64,000 bases of DNA from Sarcocystis neurona. Taxonomy: Eukaryota; Apicomplexa; Conoidasida; Eucoccidiorida; Sarcocystidae. Below the pieces are notes generated by a model. It made no database searches and was not told the origin of the DNA. It worked only from the letters and a program-made list of their open reading frames with translations. The stretch is taken from NCBI GenBank assembly GCA_000727475.1, contig KL647291.1:1415148-1479147 (forward strand), read 5' to 3'. The position numbers and the translations under genes are program-made. Position 1 is the stretch's first letter. The number at the start of each line of letters is the position of its first letter. Positions 37,801 to 44,159 of this stretch are shown here, piece by piece.

Positions 37801-40800
37801 CCGTGCTGCTGCAGCCTCCTGTGCTGCTGCAGTGGCCACAACTGCTGCGTCATGCACGTCGCCTGCGACTTCTCCGGCCATGCGAGATACGCACGTAGCA
37901 GCAGCCTCTGCCTCTTCTGCTGCTGGTGCCGCTGTCTCTCCCACATCAGCAGCAGCAGCAGCTTCTTCCGCCGCAGCGAGTCCTCTGTCACCACCCGCAG
38001 CAGCCGTTCGTCGAGCTGGTGCCCCTCCCGTCTCTGCATCGCAGCCTGCCGCCGTGGCCTCCTGGTCGTTGGTCGCCACGGCTGGTGTTGCTGCACCAGA
38101 GTCTGTCGTACCTCCTGGTGGCCCTGCAGGTCCCTCTTCTGCTGCTGTTGGCTCCGCCTCTCCCTCTGGTCCTCCAGTTGTTGTCGTGCCCCCCTCTGCT
38201 GCTCCTCTTTCGCTGCTTGCGGCAGCTGCTGCTGCTGAAGCCGCCGTTCCCGTTGTTGCTGCTATATCCGCTGCTGCTTCCACGGAGCGATCACCTGCTG
38301 CAGCCTTAGCAGCAGCACTAGGCGCGGCAGCTGCTGCCTCAGCACCGGCATCAGAAACCTCACCAGGAGTCCGCGCAGCAGCAGCAGCAACACGTGACTG
38401 CTCTTCTGCCCCCTCACTTCCCTCTCTCGCCCCTTCCTTGTCTTGCCCCACACACCCTGCCGCTTGTGGCATGGGGCTGGCGGCGTCAGTGTCGGGTGTC
38501 GCAGCAGCAGCAGCAGGGGTAAGAGAGGCAGCAGCTGGGGCAAGAGAGGCAGCAGCAGCTGCAGGAAAACGCTCGGCAGGAGCTGATATAGCAGCCGCGT
38601 CAGAAGCAGCGGCGGGCTCATCACTGCCCGCAGAAGCCAGAGGTGCCTCGGCTGCTGAACACGACGAAGAATCAGAAGCAATCAATACACAAGAAGACGA
38701 GGAGGAAGAAGGCGAGGATGGGACAGAAGACCCTCTGTCTTTGCCCCCTGCTTGGTCATCCCGCTGCTTCGAGTCACTGGCGTCGGTCTGACGCGGTTGT
38801 TGCTGCTGCTGACGAGGACGAGACGGAGGAAAAAAAAGCGAAGAAGCAGCAGTGCCACGTCCCGCAGCCACTGCCGCCGTGGACGTATCAGCAGTCTGAA
38901 CAGCTGCGGGGCACGCACTTTCTCTTGCTGCTGCCCCCGCCGCTCCTTCCGCAGCTGCCTCCATCTCTACCGTGTCGCTGTCTCCACTCGCACCTGTTGC
39001 CGCTGCTGCAGCATGTGCGGCGGAATCAGCATCACCGGCAGTAGCCACGGCTGCCGCTGACACTTCTTCCCCTGCGGCAGAGCTGTGTCCAGCGCGAGGC
39101 GAAGGAGCAGCAGCAGGATGGCGGGTAGCAGGAGCAGCGGCGTCACTGGCAGCAGGAGTTCGATCTCCTTCACATGCGGTTTGCTGCTGCAATAAAACGT
39201 TTGTCCTGCCCAGCGAGGTACTCGCAGCGGTAGCATCTTCCGGATCGTCTACAGCTGCTCCCGCTGCTGCTTCCCCCTCTCCTGCTGGCCCTTGCAGAGT
39301 TTCTGTCGCCGCTGCTGTGGCTGCCAGGCGTGTTGCTGCTGACCCTGCTGCGGCCGTTTCTCTCGTCGGTGCCTCAGACGCTTCCACTCCCGTCGACGTG
39401 GGGGCTGCAGCGGCAGCTGCAGATGCTGCTGCTAGTGAGGGTGCTGCGGCTGTTGCTGCTCCTGCTTCGCTTTCTGCTGTCAGTTGAGGTGTGACTCTTG
39501 CTGCTGTTGCTGCTTGCGCTGCCGTCCCCTCTGCTCCTGCTGCTGTGGCCTTTGCTGCTGTTCTTTCTGGCGGTGAAGTTTCTCTTGCGCCCCCGTCGAC
39601 CGCATCGGAGTCTGCAGCAGCAGCAGCAGGTGACTTGGCAGAGTCAAATCTTCGGCGAGGGCTGCTCGTACTGCGGCTGCGGCTGCCCTTCTTCAAGTCG
39701 AGGTACGCTGCTTCTCGTGTTCTTCTTCCGTCGCCTGCTGCTGCCCTCTCTACTGCTGGCTCTGTTTTCCTCGTGGGGCGTGCGTCTGCTGCCGGTGCAC
39801 ATGCTGCTGCTGTTGTTCTGCCTGCGGGGGCTGTGGCTGTAACAGCTGCTGCCTGCGTTCTGCTGTGTGCGCTGCTCCGTTTCTTGTGAAGCGCAGCTGC
39901 TGCTGCCCCACTCCCACGGCTGCCACCGCTGCCACTCTGAGACACGGTAGCAGCAGCAGGACGCGGCAGCAGCAAATTCGACGGCCAGAAGTTACGCAGC
40001 AGCACTCCTTCGGCTGTAACCGCAGGACGTTCCAGCTGTACCCAGGCACCAGCAGGCAGCACTCTCCATGTACTGCGGCTGCTGTTCCCCTCGCTTTCTG
40101 AGACTTCCGGCCCGTACGCTGCTGACGCGGGAGAAGCAGCTGCAGCAGGAGTTGCAGTAGCAGACACGGAGGGGGCAGCACAAGGAAGAGACGCGTCTCC
40201 ACCAGGATAAGCTGCTCCGGCAGCCGCAGCAGCAGGAACGGCTGCAGTAGCAAAGACTGTAGCAGAGGCAGGAGTGGACCCAGGGGCGCTGAGACAGTGT
40301 TTTCGGGGGGCGCATGCAGCAGCACCTGCAGCACGCCGCTGCCCGATGTCCCCATTGTTGCTGGTGTCAATGTCGCCGACCCAGGCCCGCGGCTGCGCCA
40401 CGTGAGGAGAAGTCTGCTGCTGCTCATCTGCAGCAGTTGCTCCTGCAGTGGACGGGAAATCTGACGCGAAGCCCACCGTGGGTGTTGCAGCAGCCGGCGC
40501 TTCTGCCACTGTTTCTGCCGTTGTTGAGGCCGGCACTGTTGCTACGTCTCCCGGGCAAGGGAAGGTCGCCGCCCCAGCAGCCGAACATGAAACCCAGTGC
40601 TCCGCGGCAAGCGCAGGGGCTGCTGCAGCAGCAGGAAGCGGTCGCTGCTCGTCTCGAGACTCTGCAGCAGAAACACAGGGGACTCGCTGCACCGTCTCCA
40701 CAAGGTCCTCCTCCGCCGCCTCTTCATGGCTGCTGCTGCTGCTCTCCGCACAGAGGTAGGGCAGCACAGCGCGGAGAAGAGCCTCGCTGCTGCGTTTGTG

Positions 40801-41073
40801 ATGCTGCAGGACCGCCAGCAGCCGCGGGTGGACAGCGCTGAAAAGCTCCACATCTTTCTGAAACCAGAAACGATCTTCTTCTGTGTCTGCTGCTGCTGCA
40901 GCGGAGCTCCGCTCGCTGCTGCTGCTTTCCCCTGCGGGGTTGCCTGTGCCGCTGCTGCTGCCCCGCACTTCCGCTGCTGCTGCACTCGACCTGCTGCGGT
41001 TGCCGCTGCTGCTGCCCCCACTGCGACCCCTACTCCCTCCGTGCTGTCCAGGGCCACGCCGTGCGTCCGCCAT
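4510..41073 (-). CDS. Giant multi-PHD/PZP chromatin-reader protein (spliced, 10 exons)
   Basis: Gene-level entry; exons are listed separately. Proposed joins, in minus-strand order: 41073-30836, 30199-30127, 28509-24541, 23215-22943, 20295-14870, 12740-12434, 11753-11704, 10904-10250, 9263-6023, 4835-4510. The sum is 24,558 nt, an exact multiple of three (8,185 codons plus TAA). Every intron is GT..AG and every junction keeps frame. Domain order: low-complexity N-terminal part (1 to about 3437); PZP1 (PHD near 3489, last PHD cysteine pair near 3958, extended PHD about 4740-4850); PZP2 (PHD-like about 6035-6600, extended PHD about 6610-6815); TAF3-like PHD about 8060-8105. Related PZP proteins (BRPF, JADE, AF10) sit in histone-modifying complexes and read H3. 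An N-terminal gene (exon 1) and a separate downstream gene is the main alternative. The PHD-containing part (28509-4510) is much more secure than the one-gene model. Confidence 0.65.
4836..6022 (-). other. Intron 9: splits the C-terminal PHD
   Basis: GTAAGA..CTGCAG, 1,187 bp. The plus strand holds CAG arrays at about 4840-5530 and GAGACAGAGAGA-type purine repeats at about 5570-6000. The C-terminal PHD finger can only be completed by removing it. Confidence 0.85.
4840..5530 (+). repeat. CAG-rich array inside intron 9
   Basis: Dense imperfect (CAG)n with AAG and AAC interruptions on the plus strand. It gives open frames on both strands (for example 4549-5577 plus), none with a recognisable motif outside the PHD exon at its left edge. 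Confidence 0.85.
6023..9263 (-). CDS. Exon 9: low-complexity region and first half of C-terminal PHD
   Basis: Acceptor GGTTTTGCAG precedes 9263. The exon has 1,080 codons plus one base, mostly Gln, Ala, Ser, Glu and Gly, with a conserved-looking island (LSYMLFLTPGPPSPLHVEEQ and the following VSVFDVLYRGDEAYR, about 8080-8230). It ends I-F-C-P-I-C-K-G-M-Y ... L-A-W-V-G-C-D-(S)|GTAAGA, the first three zinc ligands of a PHD finger. The same frame continues past the donor into the CTG-rich intron, so a naive ORF call loses the rest of the finger and overextends upstream to 9731. Confidence 0.85.
9264..10249 (-). other. Intron 8, CTG-rich on the coding strand
   Basis: GTACGC..TTTGCAG, 986 bp. Repeat polarity is CTG on the coding strand throughout, as in introns 7 and 9. 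No motif-bearing frame seen. Confidence 0.65.
10250..10904 (-). CDS. Exon 8: end of extended PHD 2 plus conserved-looking block
   Basis: Acceptor GCTGCTCCAG. The exon opens (S)-F-H-V-S-C-G-R-L-L-G-C-R-M-E-V and then H-R-A-Y-C-L-D-H-T, exactly the FHxxCAxxxG..M..YCxxH ending of BRPF/AF10-type extended PHD fingers. After a Gln/Ser/Pro stretch comes a block of normal composition, including S-F-G-E-L-C-M-P-L-P-Q-H-R-R-D-A-W-D-I-N-R-F-C-D, that I cannot assign. The chosen donor ATACGC|GTACGC is weaker than the others; it joins exon 9 in phase 0 to give ...QPLDAIR/RLYLSGFWLERPP, a fluent continuation. Confidence 0.8.
10905..11703 (-). other. Intron 7, CTG-rich on the coding strand
   Basis: GTACGTC..CTCCAG, 799 bp. 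Densely filled with CAG on the plus strand, that is CTG on the coding strand, the reverse of the neighbouring exons. Long frames here encode only Leu/Cys/Ala/Val runs and are rejected as genes. Confidence 0.75.
11704..11753 (-). CDS. Exon 7: 50-nt micro-exon of extended PHD 2
   Basis: Acceptor TTGTTGCGCGCAG and donor GCGAG|GTACGTC bracket 16 codons plus two bases: Q-G-A-T-V-S-C-C-F-N-G-F-R-C-S-A. Placed after C-Y-C-H-L-Q of exon 6 it gives the C..C (x10-13) C....C spacing expected between the CxxC and the FHxxCA of an extended PHD. Phase is 0 on entry and 2 on exit; the leftover AG is completed to AGC by exon 8. Confidence 0.75.
11754..12433 (-). other. Intron 6
   Basis: GTATCT..GCGCAG, 680 bp. 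Largely TATACA microsatellite and GAGACAGAGAC-type purine repeats (plus strand, about 11950-12400). No coding content seen. Confidence 0.75.
12434..12740 (-). CDS. Exon 6: middle of extended PHD finger 2
   Basis: The coding text Q-Q-W-V-H-W-L-C-A-E-W-L-V-P-S-R ... H-I-R-S-I-P-R-A-A-F-E-K-T-C-C-Y-C-H-L-Q matches the extended-PHD pattern WxHxxCAxWxP..IPxx(R/F)xxxCxxC almost position for position. Donor CTGCAG|GTATCT. The acceptor is either CTTTGCAG (exon from 12740) or CGCCGCAG (from 12719); both leave one leading base and fit the two bases left by exon 5. A Ser/Ala-rich insertion (about 60-95 residues, depending on the acceptor) lies before the W-V-H motif. This block sits about 2.1 kb and one assembly gap away from exon 5, which makes it easy for gene prediction to miss. 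Confidence 0.8.
13340..14310 (+). repeat. Polypyrimidine (C/T) block spanning an assembly gap
   Basis: On the plus strand the sequence is nearly all C and T on both sides of the gap, with a recurring unit close to CCCCTCCCCTTCTTCTCTCT. It lies in intron 5 of the giant gene, so the transcript is GA-rich here. Confidence 0.85.
13630..14085. other. Assembly gap (456 N)
   Basis: Run of N inside the polypyrimidine block; the true length is unknown. It falls in intron 5, between the exons carrying the start and the middle of extended PHD 2. Confidence 0.99.
14870..20295 (-). CDS. Exon 5: linker, helical domain, PHD-like finger 2 and knuckle (PZP2)
   Basis: Acceptor TTTTTTCGTGCAG, donor CAAAA|GTACGTGAG, 1,808 codons plus two bases. 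It starts V-L-R-K-Y-Q-A-Q, continuing the end of extended PHD 1, then an acidic, Gln-rich linker with a penta/hexapeptide array (see repeat at 19200-19437). A well-mixed helical block at about 17300-17820 (DEKFYKAAFEEAAAAAWLQV and following) may be a protein-interaction domain. The second PHD is spread out: C-G-V-C at about 16740, V-C-R-C-C-K-V-S-V-C-H-T-C-W at about 16300, W-T-C-F-R-C at about 15060. The knuckle has normal spacing (C-F-R-C..T-S-C-L-L-C-C-R-A-D-G). The H-x-x-C pair is unusual here (C-H-T-C), so this finger may not bind zinc in the canonical way. Ser-rich runs occupy about 16460-16670. Confidence 0.85.
19200..19437 (-). repeat. Coding tandem repeat, Q-Q-Q-Q-D-A type
   Basis: Within exon 5 about 14 copies of a five- or six-residue unit occur in tandem, mostly (Q)n-D-A with variants D-V, E-A and H-D. 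The underlying DNA unit is 15-18 bp and diverged, so it is a genuine minisatellite and not a plain CAG run. Confidence 0.85.
20395..20595. repeat. Minisatellite with CCTGGGCGACAC core
   Basis: Three copies of a unit with core CCTGGGCGACACATCTCTGT, starting at 20423, 20501 and 20565 (spacings 78 and 64 bp), joined by TATACA sequence. It lies about 130 bp or more upstream of the exon 5 acceptor in intron 4. Confidence 0.85.
20610..20755. repeat. 73-bp tandem duplication
   Basis: Two copies of a unit containing GCCATA..ATATG..GGGGGAGAGCTGCG and a GA-rich tail; the AGAGCTGCG cores start at 20651 and 20724. Confidence 0.8.
21799..22045. repeat. About 101-bp minisatellite
   Basis: Two full units and part of a third. 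Markers are CGTAGATAGATAGGC at 21877 and 21978, and the related GCGTCATCTAC / GCCGTCTGCTTC segments near 21803, 21914 and 22016. It lies in intron 4. Confidence 0.75.
22943..23215 (-). CDS. Exon 4: second half of extended PHD finger 1 (PZP1)
   Basis: Exactly 91 codons, phase 0 at both ends. Acceptor TTTTTGTCAG, donor CTG|GTGAGG. It opens R-G-V-W-A-H-L-R-C-A-L, joining the K-T-D-K end of exon 3 as extended PHDs do (GGxxKxTD..WxHxxCAL). Then follow R-C-W-L-C-H-H-Q-G, C-G-H-A-S-C-M-R-T-Y-H-I-S-C-A, and finally F-C-Y-Q-H-A-K. All zinc ligands of the HC5HC2H extended PHD are present in order. Unlike its neighbours the exon has no homopolymer insertion, which argues for strong structural constraint. 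In BRPF-type proteins this half contributes to DNA and nucleosome contact. Confidence 0.9.
23216..24540 (-). other. Intron 3: splits extended PHD 1
   Basis: GTACGTG..GTCAG, 1,325 bp. It holds a pyrimidine-rich block (plus strand, about 24160-24535), a CAG-rich block (plus strand, about 23895-24085) and four near-copies of the palindrome GGTGTACGTACACC at 23571-23839. A short Cys-rich reading frame just before the acceptor is not needed for the zinc finger and I do not treat it as coding. Confidence 0.8.
23571..23839. promoter_or_regulatory. Cluster of four GGTGTACGTACACC-like palindromes
   Basis: Near-identical palindromes start at 23571 (GGTGTGCGTACACC), 23641 (GGTGTACATACACC), 23708 (GGTGTACGTACACC, perfect) and 23826 (GGTGTACGTACACT), spaced 70, 67 and 118 bp. 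The sequence between them is not obviously repeated. Function unknown; a dimeric protein site or an intronic control element is possible. Confidence 0.45.
24541..28509 (-). CDS. Exon 3: first PHD finger and start of extended PHD (PZP1)
   Basis: Open frame of 1,323 codons. A C4HC3 PHD finger starts with C-T-V-C-G-S-G-E-D-W (about 28355), then F-C-D-G-C-Y-Q-P-V-H-F-L-C, a textbook BRPF/JADE-type arrangement. The last ligand pair, W-L-C-C-V-C, lies near 26945, about 440 residues later instead of the usual 12-46, behind a Gly/Ala/Ser-rich insertion. About 780 further residues separate it from C-A-L-C-G-F-D-A-F-C-P-G-G-G, the first half of the extended PHD (about 24600). The exon ends P-I-K-K-T-D-K|GTACGTG. 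The left limit is uncertain: acceptor CCTGCAG precedes 28509, the first in-frame ATG is 28506, and a GTGAGT donor at about 28570 suggests a possible alternative short first exon. Coding-strand repeats are CAG, matching the other exons. Confidence 0.85.
29338..30108 (-). repeat. CAG array around the second gap
   Basis: On the minus strand, (CAG)n with regular dinucleotide CA interruptions (CAGCAGCAGCACAG units) on both sides of the gap. The interruptions rotate the frame, giving Gln, Ser and Ala runs in turn. Confidence 0.9.
29438..30029. other. Assembly gap (592 N)
   Basis: Run of N flanked on both sides by near-perfect TGCTGC repeats. It lies in the proposed intron 2, so the 5' structure of the PHD-containing part of the gene is incompletely known. 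Confidence 0.99.
30127..30199 (-). CDS. Exon 2: 73-nt candidate linking exon
   Basis: Acceptor ...ACAAATGCAG precedes 30199, and GAC|GTAAGT, a perfect donor, follows 30127. One leading base completes the Leu codon left by exon 1 (TT+G), then 24 codons read CTRLLHAIENERRPNWKAWA and four more (KVED), ending in phase 0. Composition is ordinary, in sharp contrast to the repeats around it, and it continues the charged helical character of the end of exon 1 and the start of exon 3. It might instead be the first coding exon of a separate downstream gene, or read on into the CAG block beside the assembly gap. Confidence 0.5.
30200..30835 (-). other. Intron 1 of the giant gene
   Basis: Begins GTAAGT at the apparent stop of exon 1 and ends CAAATGCAG. 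It is mostly TATACA/ATATAC microsatellite sequence and contains the duplicated CACGCGTCGAAGG element described separately. If exon 1 ends its own gene, this is instead the spacer between two genes. Confidence 0.5.
30491..30722. repeat. Duplicated CACGCGTCGAAGG element
   Basis: CACGCGTCGAAGGATCAACG at about 30491 and CACGCGTCGAAGGAGCAACG at about 30697, each followed by GTGTA and a related GC-richer stretch ending GGGCCCACAGA / GGGCCACAGA. They stand out inside AT-rich intron sequence. Confidence 0.7.
30836..41073 (-). CDS. Exon 1: 3,412-codon low-complexity N-terminal region
   Basis: One uninterrupted frame begins at ATG 41073 in good context (GGCATGGCG) and reads to a TAA at 30834-30832. 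I recognise no domain. Most of it is Ala, Ser, Gln, Glu and Gly runs, but island segments have ordinary composition and are probably structured: residues about 63-110 (FWFQKDVELFSAVHPRLLAV), 341-375, 1211-1275 (a basic helical stretch), 1558-1630 (MFVLSLLMPQKLLPTDFPSD), 2561-2665, 2900-2967 (ICAWVQELRQRKWK) and the C-terminal helix ENLLWRYAALMDEKRQ. The apparent stop is embedded in CAGTT|GTAAGT, a consensus donor, and splicing there leaves two bases that the exon at 30199 completes. If the donor is unused, this is a 3,413-aa single-exon hypothetical protein. No signal peptide or membrane segment is evident; a nuclear location is inferred only from the proposed join to the PHD exons. Confidence 0.85.
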
Positions 41074-43010
41074 GCCGCTGCTGCTGTCCGGCTGCTCGAT
41101 GAGCAGGGAGGCCCTGCAGTCAACACACAGCCCCAGCGTCTCTGCCGCTGCTGCCTCCGCTCAAGCTGGGCTGCCGCTGCACGGCAACACCTTCAGCGCT
41201 GCCGCTGCAGTCGTGCTGCTGTTGCGGCTGCCTCTCTCGCGTTGGCTGCGACGCACAAGAGACACGAGCCTACATATACGTGTAAAACACGTATCTATAT
41301 ACATTGTCGCATGTACGTGCTAGGTGTTTGGATATGTACGTGTATATGTGTGTGCGTTATGGGGCAGCAGCGCCGTGGAGAGAGAGACGCGACAAGAGAG
41401 AAGGCAGCTGCACACACGTGGAAGACGAACGCCGAGAGGCCGCTTTGTCGCAGAACGCCGCCCCACCCAGTCTTCTTGCGCGCAGCAGGACACAGCAAAA
41501 CAGACACCCATCCATGCAGCGCCGAGGGCACTCCGCAGCGGCGCGCGGGCACTTCACATCTGTAGGCCAGGACGAAACAAGAAACGAAGAAACTACGGCA
41601 GCCGCAGCGCCTGCCCCAAGAAAGAGAGAACGAGTGAGGGACAGGGCTTCGCTTTCTGTGGCAGCAGCTGTTCCTGTCGAAAGCGGGGGAGTACATTCAC
41701 CCAGTGTACTCCGCACATGTCAGCAGTGAGTCACACAACATGCTGCAGGTTTACTTAGTTGAGCACGCGCAGATTGCTGGTGGATGTTCCACCGCTGCGG
41801 GTGCAGTGGCAGCCACGGGCTGCGAAGGAGTTCTCTGTCCTGTTGCTGGCGCAGCTTGTCGGGTGCAACCCCGAAGTGACGCAGAGGTAGCGCAAGGGCA
41901 CACACCACTGCAGTTCATCCTCGTGGCTTCTCCCGCTGCCAACGCCTCTTCTTAGGAGCCGCCGACGCGCGTAACGAGCAGCTGAGGAAGACGACCACAC
42001 TCATGTATACACACACATACAGTCGCGGTTGCTGCTGCTGCTATTGCTGCTGTTGTTTCTGTTGTTGCGGTGCACCAAGGGCGTAAGCACGACCCGCGGC
42101 CTGCGAGAACAACAGCTCCCAACAGCGGTGTCCTACCCCGCATGTTGAAGCCAAGGTAACACGAAGCAGCAGCACAGATCTGATACTGGCGGTCGAAGAT
42201 CTGCCGCGAGGAACCGCTTTCAGCGTAAGAGGCGTGTGCCAAGCAGCTGCTGCAGGCTCCTCCAGTAGTCCGTGTCGATGCAGCGGCAGGCCAGAAGCTC
42301 GGCTGAAGGCTGAACGCGAGCAGCACCAACAGTGGCGATGGATGCAGCCTTCGCAGCAGGAGCAGCGGGAGCGGAAGGCGCGGGGGAACAGCTGCTACGC
42401 CGGACGCGTTGTCTGGCGGTCGAAGGGAACAACCAGCGGCAGAGGAGAGGGAGTTGCGCCGGGAACCATGAGAGAGTGTGATGCAGACAAGTCGACTACG
42501 GGGGAAAGCATGTGAAGGGGAGGGAAGCCGGAAGGCAGAGGGGGGAGAATTGATGCAGCACTCGTGGATGTGTGGTACGGCAGAGCAGCAGCCGCTCCTG
42601 GCATGTCGCGGGGGCCGCAGCGGCCACAGCAAGTGCGCGGCGGCAGCAGCAGCAGAAACACTTTGGATGCCGCCCAGGAGACAGGAGGAAGAAAAGAGTT
42701 AAACCTCGTCTTCTGTACGTAGAATGAAAAACATGTGCCGCGAGTGCATCAGCGGCTGTTGGTGCTGCTTCTTCTCTTCCCTGGTGCCGCAGTTGCCTGT
42801 TAGCGCTGCTGGTCATGCGAAGTGTTACTGCTGCGGCTGCGTATTTCTTGCGTTATGAGAACCGTTTTGGGCGGAGCAGCGGAAGCACTCTTCCTCCTCA
42901 CTACGAAAAAGACGTGATGATGAAGTGAAGGTTCCTGTAGCCCGATGAAGAGAGGAGCCCTACGTAAACGCGTGGTGTGACGCTGAAAATGTTGCAGGTG
43001 CTCCCAGCTG
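41074..43010. other. 5' flank of the giant gene; no confident gene
   Basis: About 41074-41250 is still CTG-rich on the plus strand (probable 5' UTR or promoter region of the minus-strand gene), after which repeats fade. Minus frames at 41952-42632 (226 codons) and plus frames at 42234-42515 are open and of mixed composition, but neither starts with ATG at its left limit and neither has a motif. They may be exons of an unresolved gene. Confidence 0.5.
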
Positions 43011-43014
43011 TAGC

Positions 43015-43731
43015 ATGAGCGGGAGCTTAGCCTGTTGCAACAGCTACGCCAAACGCTACAGTGCAACACAGAAGGCAGCAGCTGCAGCAGTAGCACCGGC
43101 GCAACAGAGCAGCAGCGAACAGCCGCGGGGTCAGCACTACAGACGCGCCAGCAGCGACAGCGCCACCTCCAGCAGCAGCACCCGCAGCGCCGGCAGCAGC
43201 TGCAGCAGCCATCACATTCGCCCCATGCAAATCAACACGGTTACAGTGCCGTAAACGGCGGGCGATACATGCTGCAGTCAAGTGTTATTCGTGAGTTAGG
43301 TGGGAACTCGGATACGACCAAAAAAACTTCTTCTCCACATGGTGCAGCCACAGCCGAAACAACAGGAGGACCTAGCAAGGGTATTGTGCACGCCACCCGC
43401 TGCTGCTGCAGCTGCAGCGGGTGCACCATCGGACCCAAGTACATTATCCGATCCGTGGCAAGAACCAAGTTGTAGGCTGCCAGAAATACGGGGACCAGCT
43501 GCAGAAGGACGGCGCTGCTGGGAAGCGTTACTGCGGCGGCTACAGCCCCGGAATGACTACGGTTGCTTGAGGCTTGATACAGTTGATTTGACGCAGCAGC
43601 TTTGTAGTAAGCATGTGTATCAGGGTGCAACGGAGACAACAATTCGGTGGAAAAGCACCTGCGTGACCGTTAGCGATGCTCCAGTCCGGCTTTGCCCGAT
43701 TCTGCCACTGGACGTGCACATACGTGGGTAA
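43015..43731 (+). other. Possible small plus-strand gene, unresolved
   Basis: ATG 43015 opens an 79-codon frame (MSGSLACCNSYAKRYS...). Overlapping frames reach 43475 and 43731, and the last has mixed, coding-like composition (CLRLDTVDLTQQLCSKHVYQ and following). They could be exons of one gene, but I cannot choose splice sites and a minus frame at 43241-43642 competes. Confidence 0.2.
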
Positions 43732-44158
43732 CACCGGCAGCCAGAAGGGTGGGAACAGCAACTCCATGCGCACGGGCGCACACAGCGGACGCACGCTGTG
43801 AGAGCAAGCAGCAGTACGGCGAAGCAGCAGAACTTCTCAGCCACTGCTGCAGAACCCTGCGCACGTTCCAGGTAGCCTGAAAAAGTGCTGCGCAACGGCA
43901 GTGCCACCTGTGTGGTCCGTGCTTCATCCCAAACCCACCTGTGGCAATTCCTTGTTTATCCCTCCTATCAGTCATAAACTGGCTGCTCCGTAGTCCGTGC
44001 TTCCTTCCATAAACACCTGTGGCAATTCTTTGTCTATCCCTCCTGTCAGTCATAGAGTGACTGATGCGTAGTGCGTGCTTCCCTTCAAAACTACCTGTGG
44101 CAATTTCTTGTCTATCCCTTCGACCAGTCGTAGACTGCACAATTGCGTGAGACTTCAC
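43670..44158 (-). CDS. Hypothetical protein with 26-residue tandem repeat (probably an exon)
   Basis: The minus frame carries three copies of a 26-residue unit (for example M-T-D-R-R-D-K-Q-G-I-A-T-G-G-F-G-M-K-H-G), encoded by an exact 78-bp periodicity, then about 85 residues rich in Cys, Ala, Arg and Val. No family is recognised. No ATG marks the left end (the codon at 44158 is GTG), so this would be an internal exon or an ORF starting at an internal Met. Copies differ at about 17% of bases yet no stop has arisen in this frame. Confidence 0.35.
   Translation of the reverse strand: MKSHAIVQSTTGRRDRQEIATGSFEGKHALRISHSMTDRRDRQRIATGVYGRKHGLRSSQFMTDRRDKQGIATGGFGMKHGPHRWHCRCAALFQATWNVRRVLQQWLRSSAASPYCCLLSQRASAVCARAHGVAVPTLLAAGVTHVCARPVAESGKAGLEHR
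43915..44150 (-). repeat. Three copies of a 78-bp tandem repeat
   Basis: The marker ACCTGTGGCAATT (plus strand) occurs at 43937, 44015 and 44093, exactly 78 bp apart. The first two copies match at about 83% of positions by my alignment. It is the only minisatellite I found in the repeat-poor island, and its period is a multiple of three. Confidence 0.9.
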
Positions 44159-44159
44159 A

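Noticed and set aside
37376..38791. 471-aa plus-strand ORF opposite exon 1
   Set aside because: Ala/Ser/Val shadow of a 3,412-codon minus frame with better start context and mixed-composition islands.
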